Below, piece by piece: positions 18,426 to 28,431 of a stretch of 45,207 nucleotides of DNA. Both the position numbers and the translations under genes were made by a program. The notes below the pieces were generated by a model. The model had not been told where the DNA came from, did not search any database, and saw only the letters and a program-made list of their open reading frames with translations. The stretch's first letter is position 1. Each line of letters begins with the position of its first letter. This stretch comes from Leifsonia sp. 71-9 (GTDB lineage Bacteria; Actinomycetota; Actinomycetes; Actinomycetales; Microbacteriaceae), in the NCBI RefSeq assembly GCF_001898805.1, contig NZ_MKVJ01000001.1:1-45207 (forward strand), given 5' to 3'.

Positions 18426-20732
18426 ATGAAGGCCGCACCGCCATCGAGGCGACGAACGCTTCTCGCGACGGTCGCGATCGCGGCCCTGTCCGCGGGCGCG
18501 GTCGCCGCCACCGGCCTGCCGGCCTCCGCCAATCCCGGGACCTCCGGGTACGAGGAGGCGTTCAACACGCCCGTCATCGGGGGCCTGGGCGACGTCGCCG
18601 TCGACTCCTACACCGCTCAGGTCTTCGCATCCCGAGGCGGGGCGGTCGACGTCCTCGACGAGGCCTCCGGCGCGATTCTGACCTCCATCCCGCTCCCCGG
18701 CTCCGTCATGGTCTCGCTCGATGTGGACCCGTCGCGCGCCCTGGTGTGGGCGCTCGACTCGAGCAGCAGGACGCTGTCGCGGATCGACGAGCGCACCAAC
18801 ACCGTGACCGGCTCGGTGGTCATCCCCGGGGATCCCCGGGATGTCGCCGTGGACGCCGCGACCGGAAAGGTGTTCGCGACCACCGGGACCCTCGGCACCG
18901 TCGTGCCCGTGGACGAGACGACGCTCGCCGTCGGGACCGCCATACCGGCCGGCGGGATCGCCGGCCGGATCGGCGTGGACCCGGCCGCCGGAACCCTGTA
19001 CGTGGTCAACGGCGTCGGCAACTCGGTCACGGTCATCGACGAGGGCAGCTCCGCGATCTCGGGCGTGGTCGCCATCCCGTCCAACACCGTCGCGATCACC
19101 GTGGACGCCGCGCACCACAAGGCCTACCTCGGCTCCGCCGACGCCAGTGCGGTGACCGTGGTCGACGGGTCGGCCCTGACGACGACCTCGATCGCCGTCC
19201 CCCCGGGCGGTGGCCTGGGCGTCACCGCGCTGGGCATCGACCCCTCCACGCAGACGGTGATCGGCACGAGCGGAAGCGAGATCTTCCGCGTCGACACCGA
19301 GACGGGCGGCGTGCGGTCCTGGAGCGACCAGGGCGCCAGCGTGTCGATTCCCGACATCGCGGTCGACGTCTTCACGAACACCGTGATCTACGGCGCGTCC
19401 AACGCCGTGGTCGGGCACTGGGAGCCCGTCTCGTTCCTGGGCAGCGTCTCGGGCATCGTCCCGGCCGGCACCCCGTACACGCAGCAGGTCAACGTCTGGT
19501 CGTGGGCTCTCGCCTTCCCGATCGGCCTCTCCGTGACCTCGGGGGCGCTCCCGCCCGGTCTGTCCCTGAACGGGGGCGTGATCACGGGAACCGCGACGAC
19601 GCCCGGGAACTACACGTTCAGCCTCAAGGCGACGGTTCCCAGCTTCGGCGACTCCGTCACCCAGACCTACACCCTGCGGGTGGTCGACGTGACCCGCACC
19701 TCCGGCGGCGACCGGTTCGGCACCTCGGTCGAGGTCTCGAAGGCGGCGTACCCCGACCCTGCATCGGTCGGCACCGTCTACGTCGCCAACGGGCTCTCGT
19801 TCCCGGACGCCCTCTCGGGCGGCCCCGCCGCCGCGCAGGACTCCGGCCCGCTGCTGCTCACCGCGCCGGGCTACCTCCCCGACACGGTGAAGGCCGAGAT
19901 CACCCGCCTCCACCCCGCGCACATCGTGGTCGTGGGAGGCCCGAACGTCGTCAGCGCCGACGTCCTCACCGCCCTCGGCAAGCTCTCGCCCGACGTGAAG
20001 CGCGTCTACGGCGGCGACCGTTTCGACACGTCGCGGGCAGTGGCCGCGCACTCCTTCACCTCGGCGCCGGTCGTGTACGTGTCGACGGGCCTGAACTTCC
20101 CCGACTCGCTCAGCGCGGGAGCAGCCGCGGGCGCCAAGCACGCCCCGCTCCTGCTCGTCAACGGCGGCGCGTCGTCCGTGGATGCGGCGACGGCCTCCCT
20201 GCTCCGGTCGCTCGGCACCACCACGATCGTCGTCATCGGCGGCCCGGCGGTGATGTCCCCGGCGCTGGCCGCGGACTTCGGCCGTTTCGGCACGGTGGTC
20301 CCGGTGGCCGGCGGCGACCGGTTCGAGACGTCGCAGCGGATCATCGAGTCGAGCTTCGCGAACAGCAGCCGGGTCATCCTGGCCAACGGGCTGAACTTCC
20401 CCGACGCGCTCAGCGCGTCGGCCTGGGCAGGTAAGTCGGCCTCCCCGCTGTTCATCACCCCCGGCGGCTGCGTTCCGCAGCGGACGCTCGATGACACGTA
20501 CTTCCTCGGCGCGACCCACGTCACGGTGGCCGGAGGCGCGGCCGTGCAGGGCGAGGACGTGGCCGCGCTGACGAGCTGCGGCGGCTGGTCCATCATCGCC
20601 CCGGACTACCCGGCGCTCGCGCTCGGGAAGGCGGCGTCCCAGAAGTCGGGCGGCGAGTCGTCCGGCGACGGCCACGCGATCGGCTCGTCGCTCCCGGTGA
20701 ACCCGCTCACGCACGGCACCGCGGGGCGCTGA
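18426..20732 (+). CDS. Secreted cell-wall protein: beta-propeller, putative Ig domain and three CWB2 repeats
   Basis: This is a large exported protein of 768 residues. The Sec signal peptide (RRRTLLATVAIAALSAGAVA, cleavage near ASA|NPG) is followed by a YVTN/NHL-like beta-propeller (about residues 45-335, repeated GDVAVD, RDVAVDAATGKVFAT, GTLYVVNGVGNSVTVID). A putative Ig-like domain follows (GALPPGLSLNGGVITGTATTPGNYTFSL, about 365-415). Then come three cell-wall-binding type 2 repeats, each with GGDRF-x-TS (near residues 425, 528 and 629), NGLxFPDALS and VVVGGP motifs. CWB2 modules bind secondary wall polymers non-covalently. The propeller may bind proteins or glycans. The ATG at 18426 gives a clean signal peptide but lacks a clear Shine-Dalgarno; an in-frame TTG at 18348 is an alternative. 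Confidence 0.88.
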   Translation: MKAAPPSRRRTLLATVAIAALSAGAVAATGLPASANPGTSGYEEAFNTPVIGGLGDVAVDSYTAQVFASRGGAVDVLDEASGAILTSIPLPGSVMVSLDVDPSRALVWALDSSSRTLSRIDERTNTVTGSVVIPGDPRDVAVDAATGKVFATTGTLGTVVPVDETTLAVGTAIPAGGIAGRIGVDPAAGTLYVVNGVGNSVTVIDEGSSAISGVVAIPSNTVAITVDAAHHKAYLGSADASAVTVVDGSALTTTSIAVPPGGGLGVTALGIDPSTQTVIGTSGSEIFRVDTETGGVRSWSDQGASVSIPDIAVDVFTNTVIYGASNAVVGHWEPVSFLGSVSGIVPAGTPYTQQVNVWSWALAFPIGLSVTSGALPPGLSLNGGVITGTATTPGNYTFSLKATVPSFGDSVTQTYTLRVVDVTRTSGGDRFGTSVEVSKAAYPDPASVGTVYVANGLSFPDALSGGPAAAQDSGPLLLTAPGYLPDTVKAEITRLHPAHIVVVGGPNVVSADVLTALGKLSPDVKRVYGGDRFDTSRAVAAHSFTSAPVVYVSTGLNFPDSLSAGAAAGAKHAPLLLVNGGASSVDAATASLLRSLGTTTIVVIGGPAVMSPALAADFGRFGTVVPVAGGDRFETSQRIIESSFANSSRVILANGLNFPDALSASAWAGKSASPLFITPGGCVPQRTLDDTYFLGATHVTVAGGAAVQGEDVAALTSCGGWSIIAPDYPALALGKAASQKSGGESSGDGHAIGSSLPVNPLTHGTAGR

Positions 20733-20750
20733 GGCCGCTTCTCACGGCAG

Positions 20751-20803
20751 GACGGAGACCCGTCGACCCGCGCCCGACGGCGCCGGGGCGGCGGGTCTCC
20801 GTC
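20751..20803 (+). terminator. Hairpin after the CWB2 protein gene
   Basis: GACGGAGACCCG (20751-20762) is perfectly complementary to 20792-20803. The 12-bp stem encloses a GC-rich 29-nt loop. It lies 19 bp past the stop codon with only a GTTG tail, so it is a probable terminator without a long U-tract. Confidence 0.6.
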
Positions 20804-20837
20804 GTTGCGGGATCGCGTTGGGCCGTTGCGGGATCGC
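20803..20837 (+). repeat. 14-bp direct repeat CGTTGCGGGATCGC
   Basis: Two identical copies of CGTTGCGGGATCGC lie at 20803-20816 and 20824-20837, 21 bp apart, between the terminator hairpin and the SDR start. The second copy abuts the TAGGCT box (20839-20844) of the SDR gene. The function is unknown. It could be a regulator site or a small duplication. Confidence 0.6.
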
Positions 20838-20850
20838 CTAGGCTCGAAGG

Positions 20851-21537
20851 GTGACTTCGACCTCCCGACCCCTCGCACTCGTCACCGGCGCCTCCCGCGG
20901 CATCGGCAAGGCCATCGCCCTCGACCTGGGGCGCACGCACCACGTTCTCGTCGGCGGCCGGGACGCGGCTGCGGTGGAGGCCGTGGTGGCGCAGCTGCCG
21001 TCGGCCGAGCCGTTCGTCGGCGACCTGGCCGGGGGAGGGCTTCCCGAACTGCCGGAGCGGCTCGACGTGCTCGTGCACTCGGCCGGGCTGGAGGACGGCG
21101 GGACGGTGGAGGACACCGACCTGGAGACCTGGCGGCGCCTGTTCGAGGTGAACGTGTTCGCCGTGGCGGAGCTCAGCCGGCGCGCCCTGCCCGCCCTGCG
21201 TGCGGCGGAGGGCCTGGTCGTGGTCATCAACAGTGGCTCGGGGCTGGTGAGCGGCGCGGGCGGAGGTCCGTACGCGGCGTCCAAGTTCGCCGCGCGAGCC
21301 CTGACGGACGCGCTGCGCGAGGAGGAGCGGCCGCACGGCGTGCGGGTCAGCAGCATCCACCCCGGCCGCGTCGACACGGACATGCAGCGGGCGCTCGTCG
21401 CGCGCGAAGGGCACGCGTACGACACGACGTTCACGATCACGCCGGAGATGGTGGCCGCGACCGTGCGGACGGCCGTCGACCTGCCGCCGTCGGGGACGGT
21501 GGAGTCGCTCAGCGTGCGGCCGATGCACCGCCGCTGA
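20851..21537 (+). CDS. Short-chain dehydrogenase/reductase (SDR)
   Basis: This is a cytosolic NAD(P)-dependent oxidoreductase of 228 residues. The cofactor motif TGASRGIG is at the N-terminus, HSAG stands in place of NNAG, and the catalytic Ser (NSGSG) and YAASK follow. A shortened C-terminus ends in SLSVRPMHRR, as in the small classical SDRs. The GTG start lies 6 bp after TAGGCT, implying a leaderless mRNA. The gene stands alone and its substrate is unknown. Confidence 0.87.
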   Translation: MTSTSRPLALVTGASRGIGKAIALDLGRTHHVLVGGRDAAAVEAVVAQLPSAEPFVGDLAGGGLPELPERLDVLVHSAGLEDGGTVEDTDLETWRRLFEVNVFAVAELSRRALPALRAAEGLVVVINSGSGLVSGAGGGPYAASKFAARALTDALREEERPHGVRVSSIHPGRVDTDMQRALVAREGHAYDTTFTITPEMVAATVRTAVDLPPSGTVESLSVRPMHRR

Positions 21538-21570
21538 GCGCGCCGCTGCGGCCGAGGGAGGACGCGGCCG

Positions 21571-22942
<1,372 letters not shown>

Positions 22943-23000
22943 GATTCGACAGTAGTGGGCACTCGGCATACCGAAATACATGCGCGATACGATCGAAATC

Positions 23001-23858
23001 ATGACCCTTCCGCGCTCCGACACCCGTCCTCCGCGCCCGGCGCGCAGCCAGCACGTCTTCGAGGTGGTGCGCACCGAACGGCTGACGCCGCACCTCGTGC
23101 GCGTGGTGGTGGGCGGCCCGGCGTTCGACGCCTTCGTGGCGGAGGCGGACCCGGTGACGCTCGCCAAGACGGACAAGTACGTCAAGCTGCTGATGGCCAA
23201 GCCCGGCCTCGGGCTGCGTCCGCCGTACGACCTGGACGCGCTGCGCGCCGAGCTCGCACCGGAGGACGTGCCGGTGCGCCGCACCTACACGGTCCGCGCG
23301 CTCGACGCCGAGGAGAGGACGCTGGCGATCGACTTCGTGGTGCACGGGGACGAGGGGATCGCCGGGCCGTGGGCGGCATCCGCTCAGCCCGGTGACCTGC
23401 TGGCGCTCTCGGGCCCGGGCGGGATGTACGCGCCGAGCGACGACGCGGCGATCGAGCACCTCCTCCTCGGCGATGAGAGCGCGCTCCCCGCGATCGCGGC
23501 CGCGCTCGAAGCGATGCCCGCGCACGCCCGGGGTCTCGCGCTGATCGAGGTCGGCGGCGCCACGGATCGACTGCCGTTCGCGCACCCGGAGGGCATCGAG
23601 GTGCGCTGGGTGCACCGGGACGGCGCGGTGGCGGGGGAGCGGCTGGTCGCGGCGGTCCAGGACCTCCCGCGCCCGGCCGGCGGCGTGCGTGTCTTCGCCC
23701 ACGGCGAGCGGACCGCGATGAAGGGCATCCGGGCCGTGCTGCAGGGCTGGGGCCTCACCCGCGAGGACTTCTCGCTCTCCGCCTACTGGGCGCTGGGCCG
23801 CGCGGAGGACACCTTCCAGGCCGAGAAGCGGCTGCCGGTCGGCGACCTGTTCGCCTGA
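23001..23858 (+). CDS. Siderophore-interacting protein (FAD-dependent ferric reductase)
   Basis: This is a cytosolic flavoprotein of 285 residues that reduces ferric siderophore complexes to release iron. The FAD-binding RxYT motif is present in VPVRRTYTVRALD (about residue 94). GPWAASAQPGDLLALSGPGGMYAP is the conserved flavin-phosphate region. The C-terminal domain ends SLSAYWALGRAEDTFQAEKR, the family hallmark YWxxGxxE. ATG 23001 lies 7 bp after a TACGAT box, suggesting leaderless initiation. An in-frame ATG at 22980 is less likely. No clear iron box is visible in the short divergent gap. Confidence 0.9.
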   Translation: MTLPRSDTRPPRPARSQHVFEVVRTERLTPHLVRVVVGGPAFDAFVAEADPVTLAKTDKYVKLLMAKPGLGLRPPYDLDALRAELAPEDVPVRRTYTVRALDAEERTLAIDFVVHGDEGIAGPWAASAQPGDLLALSGPGGMYAPSDDAAIEHLLLGDESALPAIAAALEAMPAHARGLALIEVGGATDRLPFAHPEGIEVRWVHRDGAVAGERLVAAVQDLPRPAGGVRVFAHGERTAMKGIRAVLQGWGLTREDFSLSAYWALGRAEDTFQAEKRLPVGDLFA

Positions 23859-23883
23859 CCGCGGACTCCGCCGGCCGCGAGCG

Positions 23884-24579
23884 TCAGACGGCGGGGTCGG
23901 CGGCGCGGTCGCCGTCGTTCGCGTGCGACACGGCGTTGATGCGGTGGGCGGCGATCTCGACGTGGTCGGCCATCGCGGCCTCGGCGCGGGCGGGGTCTCC
24001 GCTGGCGAGCGCGTCGATGAGCGCCTCGTGCGAGCGTGCGTGCGCGACGAGCTCGTCCGCGGCGAGCGAGCCGTTGGCGGCGCGGAGGAACCCGTTGATG
24101 CGGCTGCGCAGCTGCGAGACGGTGGTGAGCAGCGTGCGGTTGTCCGCGAGCTCCCAGAGGGTCTCGTGGAACCGGCTGTCGAGGGCGAACATGCTCTCGA
24201 CCTGCTCCTTCTCGGCGGCGGCGACCATCTGGCGGACGATGCGACGCAGGGTCTGATCGGACTTCGGCGTCCACGACTGCTGCACGCTGCGCGCGACGTA
24301 CTGCTCCAGCACGATGCGCAGGCCCGTGATCTCCTGCAGCTCCTTGTCGGTGAGGGAGGCGACGCGGGCGCCACGGCGCGGCGTGCGCTCGACCAGACCC
24401 TCCTCGCTGAGCTTGGCCAGGGCCTCCCGCACCGGGATGTGGCTGACGCCGAGGCTGTCGGCGAGCTTGCGCTCGACCAGACGCTCGCCCGGCTCGAGCC
24501 GGCCGTTCTGGATGGCGTCGCGGAGCTCGTCGGCGACCTTGGCCGAGATGTTCCGGTCGGAGACGCTCCCGAATGTCAT
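23884..24579 (-). CDS. GntR-family regulator, FadR subfamily with FCD ligand domain
   Basis: This is a 231-residue regulator and the probable controller of the adjoining catabolic cluster. The winged helix-turn-helix occupies about residues 8-75 (ISAKVADELRDAIQNGRLEPGERLVERKLADSLGVSHIPVREALAKLSEEGLV). The helical FCD domain (about 85-215) carries the metal and ligand residues in ALDSRFHETLW, RSHEALIDALASGD and MADHVEIAAHRI. FCD regulators typically sense sugar acids or other carboxylates, which fits the neighbouring genes. AGGAGG precedes the ATG. Its upstream region contains one copy of the 15-bp GCTACATGCTATAGC-like motif, indicating autoregulation, and the same motif precedes its presumed target genes. 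Confidence 0.9.
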   Translation of the reverse strand: MTFGSVSDRNISAKVADELRDAIQNGRLEPGERLVERKLADSLGVSHIPVREALAKLSEEGLVERTPRRGARVASLTDKELQEITGLRIVLEQYVARSVQQSWTPKSDQTLRRIVRQMVAAAEKEQVESMFALDSRFHETLWELADNRTLLTTVSQLRSRINGFLRAANGSLAADELVAHARSHEALIDALASGDPARAEAAMADHVEIAAHRINAVSHANDGDRAADPAV

Positions 24580-24607
24580 CGCACTCCCTCCTGGCGTGGG
24601 TGGTTTC

Positions 24608-24622
24608 GCTACAAGCTATAGG
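24608..24622 (+). promoter_or_regulatory. Predicted GntR operator 1 (gntR promoter)
   Basis: GCTACAAGCTATAGG differs at two positions from the motif copy at 24722. On the minus strand it supplies a TATAGC -10-like box 35-40 bp before the gntR start, so binding would repress gntR. Confidence 0.7.
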
Positions 24623-24719
24623 ACGAGAGGATGGATTCGCGCAATACATCGCTCCGTGTCTCCCGTGAGGGGGACCCGATTGTTTCGAGCGGGTAAAGCT
24701 TTCCGTCTCAGCTCGTCAT

Positions 24720-24749
24720 TTGCTACATGCTATAGCAATAATGCTATCG
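24720..24749 (+). promoter_or_regulatory. Predicted GntR operator 2 (catabolic operon promoter)
   Basis: TTGCTA-N7-TAGCAA (24720-24738) contains GCTACATGCTATAGC (24722-24736), with the core palindrome TGCTATAGCA. A further half-site TGCTATCG follows at 24742-24749. TATAGC or TATCGT could be the -10 box of the operon beginning at 24834. The divergent 254-bp gap holds only this site and operator 1. Confidence 0.78.
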
Positions 24750-24833
24750 TGGGACCGTTCGACGGCGAACCGCTCCCAGCGAAGCCGTCGGCCCGGACCC
24801 CCGGGCACAGCAGATGAGAGAGCGCGAGGAACG

Positions 24834-26108
24834 ATGCAGCACACCCCCGTAGTCGGCCGCCCCGTGCGGATCGCCGTCATCGGCGCCGGCAACCGCGGTC
24901 AGTCGTACGCCAGGTGGGTGCACGCCAACCCGGACCGGGCGCGCATCGTCGCCGTCGCCGACCCCCGGCCGTTCCAGCGCGGCGTGATCGCGGCGGGCGA
25001 CCCGGACGTCCGGCACTTCGAGGACTGGCGCGAGCTCGTCGCCGAACCGGAGCGGGTCGCCGATATGGTCATCGTCTCCACGCAGGACCGCCAGCACGTG
25101 GAGCCGGCGGTCGCCTGCGCCGAGCGCGGCTACGCCATCCTCATGGAGAAGCCGCTCGCCCCGACCGAGGAGGAGTCGCGCCGCATCGTCGCCGCGATCG
25201 AGTCGGCCGGCGTGCTCTTCGGCGTCTGCCACGTGATGCGGTACATGCCCTACACGGATCTGGTGAAGAGCGTCGTCGACTCGGGCGTGCTCGGCGACAT
25301 CATCAACGTGCAGCACCTGGAGCCGGTCGGCTGGTGGCACATGGCCCACTCGTACGTGCGCGGGCCGTGGCGGCGCGAAGACCTCGCCACCCCGATGCTG
25401 CTGGCCAAGTCGAGCCACGACCTGGACTGGATCCGCTACGTGACGGGCAAGCGCATCGCCGCGGTCGCGAGCTTCGGCTCCCGCCACCACTTCCGCCACG
25501 AGAACAAGCCGGCGCTGGCCGCCGACCGCTGCCTCGACTGCCCCCTCCAGGACACCTGCCCGTACGCCGCGCAGAAGCTCTACCTGCCGGTCGTGCGCGA
25601 GGAGGGCGCGGTCTGGCCGGTCACGGTGATCACCGACGACGCGACCGAGGAGGGCGTGATCGAGGCGCTCCGCACCGGCCCGTACGGGGTGTGCGTGTAC
25701 GCGGCCGACAACACGGTCGTCGACAACCAGGTCGTCGCACTCCAGTTCGAGGACGGCACCGCCGGCACCTTCACGATGACGGCCTTCAGCGAGCAGGAGC
25801 ACCGCAAGACCCAGCTCTTCGGCTCCCACGGCATGCTCGACGGCGACGGTGAGCGCGTCAGGGTCACCGACTTCCGCACCGGCGAGTCCACGGTCCACGA
25901 GACCGGGCCGACCGGGGCGGCGAACGCCGGAGGCGACCACGGCGGCGGGGACGGCGGCGTGATGAGCGCCTTCGTCGCGGCCGTCGCCGCCGGCGACCCG
26001 GACCTCATCCGGTCCGGTCCGCGCGAGTCCCTCGACAGCCACCTGGCGGTGTTCGCGGCCGAGCGCTCGCGGCACGCCGGGACGGTCGAGGCGGTCCCGC
26101 GCTACTGA
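24834..26108 (+). CDS. Gfo/Idh/MocA-family oxidoreductase with cysteine cluster
   Basis: This is an NAD(P)-dependent sugar or cyclitol dehydrogenase of 424 residues. The Rossmann motif is IAVIGAGNRGQSYARW. The EKP catalytic-lysine motif is at residues 105-107 (ILMEKPLAP). The C-terminal alpha/beta substrate domain holds HDLDWIRYVTGKR. A C233-x2-C236-x5-C242 cluster in DRCLDCPLQDTCPY, seen in one long subgroup of the family, may bind metal or stabilise the fold. It is the first gene after the GntR operator, with an AGGA ribosome site. It probably oxidises or reduces the imported sugar derivative. The exact substrate is unknown. Confidence 0.9.
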   Translation: MQHTPVVGRPVRIAVIGAGNRGQSYARWVHANPDRARIVAVADPRPFQRGVIAAGDPDVRHFEDWRELVAEPERVADMVIVSTQDRQHVEPAVACAERGYAILMEKPLAPTEEESRRIVAAIESAGVLFGVCHVMRYMPYTDLVKSVVDSGVLGDIINVQHLEPVGWWHMAHSYVRGPWRREDLATPMLLAKSSHDLDWIRYVTGKRIAAVASFGSRHHFRHENKPALAADRCLDCPLQDTCPYAAQKLYLPVVREEGAVWPVTVITDDATEEGVIEALRTGPYGVCVYAADNTVVDNQVVALQFEDGTAGTFTMTAFSEQEHRKTQLFGSHGMLDGDGERVRVTDFRTGESTVHETGPTGAANAGGDHGGGDGGVMSAFVAAVAAGDPDLIRSGPRESLDSHLAVFAAERSRHAGTVEAVPRY

Positions 26109-26167
26109 CAGCACCACTCCATCCTGCGGCACCCGCCGCGAACCCCCACCACGCACGAAGGAGCAGC

Positions 26168-27412
26168 ATGCGGTACACGAAGACGATCACGGCGGCCGCC
26201 GTGGCAGCCACGGCGGCGCTCGCGCTGGCCGGCTGCAGCGGCAGCTCCGGCGGCTCGGACGGATCGAAGAAGACCGTCACCATGTGGATCTACCCGGTGA
26301 TCGCCGACGAGGCGAAGCACAAGGGCTTCTGGGACGAGACGGTGAAGGCCTTCGAGGCCGAGCACAAGGACATCACCGTCAAGTACGAGATCTACCCCTG
26401 GGCCAACCGCGACGAGTCCCTCTCGACCGCGATCGCGGCCGGCAAGGGCCCGGACCTCGTCTACCTGATCCCGGACCAGCTCAGCACCTACCAGAAGTCG
26501 ATCGAGCCGATGGACTCCTACCTGCCGAGCGCGCAGAAGAAGGACATCCTCGACAACGTCGCCGAGTCGGTCACCATCGACGGCAAGCTGATGGCGGCGC
26601 CGATCCTCACCAGCGCGAACGCGCTCATGTGCGACGCGAAGGCGTTCGAGGCCGCGGGCGTCACCGACTACCCGAAGACCTGGGACGACCTGGAGAAGCT
26701 GGCCCCGACGTTCAAGGAGAAGGGCATCTACGTCACGCAGTACTTCGGCTCGCCGGACGTGACGCTCAACATGACCTTCTACCCGCTGCTCTGGCAGGCC
26801 GGCGGCTCCGTCTACAACAAGGACGGCAGCAAGGTCGCCTTCGACAGCACGGCCGGCACGAAGGCGCTGAGCCTGATCTCCGACTTCGCGGCCAAGGGCT
26901 ATATCGAGAAGGACCTCATCTCGACGATGCCGGCCCTCGAGCAGACGGCGCTCGCGACGAACAACGTGGCGTGCACCTGGCAGTCGGGCCCGAGCGACGT
27001 CACGTCGTTCTGGGGCGAGGACGCCATCAAGATCCTCCCGCCGCTGACCGACGAGAAGCAGGTCTCCTACGGCACGGTCGGCTCGCTGGCCATGCTGAAG
27101 GGCGCCAAGGACAAGGAGGCCGCCGGCGAGTTCGCCGCGTTCGCCACGGACGCCGAGAACTCGAAGAAGTTCGACCTCGCGTCCAACTTCTTCTCCCCGC
27201 TGAAGTCGACCGGCGAGCTGTACGCCGACGACCCGATCCAGAGCGCGATCGAGAAGACCATCCCGACCAGCAAGGTCGGCGAGCTGCAGCCGAGCGCCCG
27301 CGCCGTCATGGGCGTGCTCGCACCGGAGATCCAGGCGGCCCTGCTCGGCACGAAGACGCCGGAGCAGGCGCTGAAGGACGCGGCCGCCGCCGCTCAGCCG
27401 CTCATCAAGTGA
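26168..27412 (+). CDS. ABC transporter sugar-binding lipoprotein (CUT1 type)
   Basis: This is an extracellular solute-binding protein family 1 member of 414 residues. The lipoprotein signal peptide MRYTKTITAAAVAATAALALAGCS has lipobox LAGC, so the mature protein is membrane-anchored at Cys23. Family features include VTMWIYPV, FEAEHKDITVKYEIYPW, AIAAGKGPDLVYLIPD and the C-terminal GVLAPEIQAALLGTKTPEQALKDA. Family 1 binding proteins serve oligosaccharides or complex sugars. Two matching permeases follow. AAGGAG precedes the ATG. The 65-bp gap after it contains a strong hairpin. Confidence 0.94.
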   Translation: MRYTKTITAAAVAATAALALAGCSGSSGGSDGSKKTVTMWIYPVIADEAKHKGFWDETVKAFEAEHKDITVKYEIYPWANRDESLSTAIAAGKGPDLVYLIPDQLSTYQKSIEPMDSYLPSAQKKDILDNVAESVTIDGKLMAAPILTSANALMCDAKAFEAAGVTDYPKTWDDLEKLAPTFKEKGIYVTQYFGSPDVTLNMTFYPLLWQAGGSVYNKDGSKVAFDSTAGTKALSLISDFAAKGYIEKDLISTMPALEQTALATNNVACTWQSGPSDVTSFWGEDAIKILPPLTDEKQVSYGTVGSLAMLKGAKDKEAAGEFAAFATDAENSKKFDLASNFFSPLKSTGELYADDPIQSAIEKTIPTSKVGELQPSARAVMGVLAPEIQAALLGTKTPEQALKDAAAAAQPLIK

Positions 27413-27419
27413 CAGACGG

Positions 27420-27454
27420 GACCGGCCGGGGCGCCTCGCGCGCCCCGGCCGGTC
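27420..27454 (+). other. Hairpin between binding-protein and permease genes
   Basis: GACCGGCCGGGGCGC (27420-27434) is perfectly complementary to 27440-27454 with a 5-nt loop. It has no U-tract and lies inside the operon, 8 bp after the binding-protein stop. Comparable intercistronic stems, as in malE-malF, stabilise upstream mRNA and raise binding-protein yield relative to permeases. Confidence 0.8.
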
Positions 27455-27477
27455 CCGGGACCCGAGGAGACGCCCCC

Positions 27478-28431
27478 GTGACCACCACCCCCACCCAGCC
27501 ACGGCCGCCGGCGGTCGGCGGACGACCGGACGGCGACCGCCGCGACGGCCGCCCGCCCGGGCTGACCAAGCGCGTCCTGGCCCGCCGGGAGGCGCGGATC
27601 GCGCTGCTCTTCGTGCTGCCCGCGTTCCTGCTGTTCCTGGCCTTCCGGTTCGGCCCGGCGATCGCCGGCGTCGGCCTGAGCTTCTTCGACTACGACATCT
27701 CGGGCGAGCTCGACTGGGAGGGTCTGAAGAACTTCGAGCGGATGCTCGCCGACCCGACGTTCTGGCAGGCGTTCGGCGTGACCCTGGCCTATTCGGTCCT
27801 GGCCGTGCCGATCTCGCTCGCGCTCTCGGTCGCGATGGCGCTCGGCGTGCGCCGTGCGTTCCGCGGCTCGCGCTTCTTCCGTTCCGTGTTCTTCCTCCCG
27901 GTGATCACCTCCCTCGTGCTGGCTGGCGCCATCTTCAAGTGGATCTTCTCGACCGACGGCCCGTGGTCGGCGATCATGGCCCCGCTCGGGCTCGGCGGTT
28001 CCTGGCTCAACTCGACCGTGCTCGTCATCCCCGCCCTCGTGATCGTCGGCGTGTGGTCGCGGTTCGGCTACGGGATGCTCATCGTGATCGCCGCGCTGCA
28101 GGACGTGCCGCGCGAGCACGAGGAGGCCGCCCTGATGGACGGCGCCGGAGCGTGGAACCGCTTCCGCTACATCGTGCTGCCGCGCCTGAAGCCCACCCTG
28201 TTCTTCCTGGCAGTGATCGAGACGACGGCGTCGTTCCAGGTCTTCGACCTCGTCTACGTGATGACGCAGGGCGGTCCGGCGCACGCCAGCTACTCGCTCG
28301 TCTACATGCTCTACGACCAGGGCTTCAAGTACACCGACTACGGGTACGCCGCCGCGATCGGCGTCGCCCTCTTCGTCATGACACTCGTCGTCGCGCTCAT
28401 CCAGCGCCGCGTCATCGGGAGGCAGAAGTGA
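27478..28431 (+). CDS. ABC transporter permease, CUT1 (MalF-like)
   Basis: This is an integral membrane component of the sugar importer, with 317 residues. After a Pro/Arg-rich cytosolic N-terminus of about 40 residues there are six hydrophobic segments starting with ALLFVLPAFLLFLAF. The EAA loop, which contacts the ATPase, is EHEEAALMDGAGAWNRFRYIVLPRLKP. The GTG at 27478 follows CGAGGAGA. The gene overlaps the next permease by GTGA. No ATP-binding subunit gene is found in the window, so a shared MsmK/MsiK-type ATPase elsewhere is expected. Confidence 0.93.
   Translation: MTTTPTQPRPPAVGGRPDGDRRDGRPPGLTKRVLARREARIALLFVLPAFLLFLAFRFGPAIAGVGLSFFDYDISGELDWEGLKNFERMLADPTFWQAFGVTLAYSVLAVPISLALSVAMALGVRRAFRGSRFFRSVFFLPVITSLVLAGAIFKWIFSTDGPWSAIMAPLGLGGSWLNSTVLVIPALVIVGVWSRFGYGMLIVIAALQDVPREHEEAALMDGAGAWNRFRYIVLPRLKPTLFFLAVIETTASFQVFDLVYVMTQGGPAHASYSLVYMLYDQGFKYTDYGYAAAIGVALFVMTLVVALIQRRVIGRQK

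Noticed and set aside
22943-23000. Iron box (DtxR/IdeR site) before the siderophore-interacting gene
   Set aside because: No match to the TTAGGTTAGGCTAACCTAA-type palindrome is present in the short gap.
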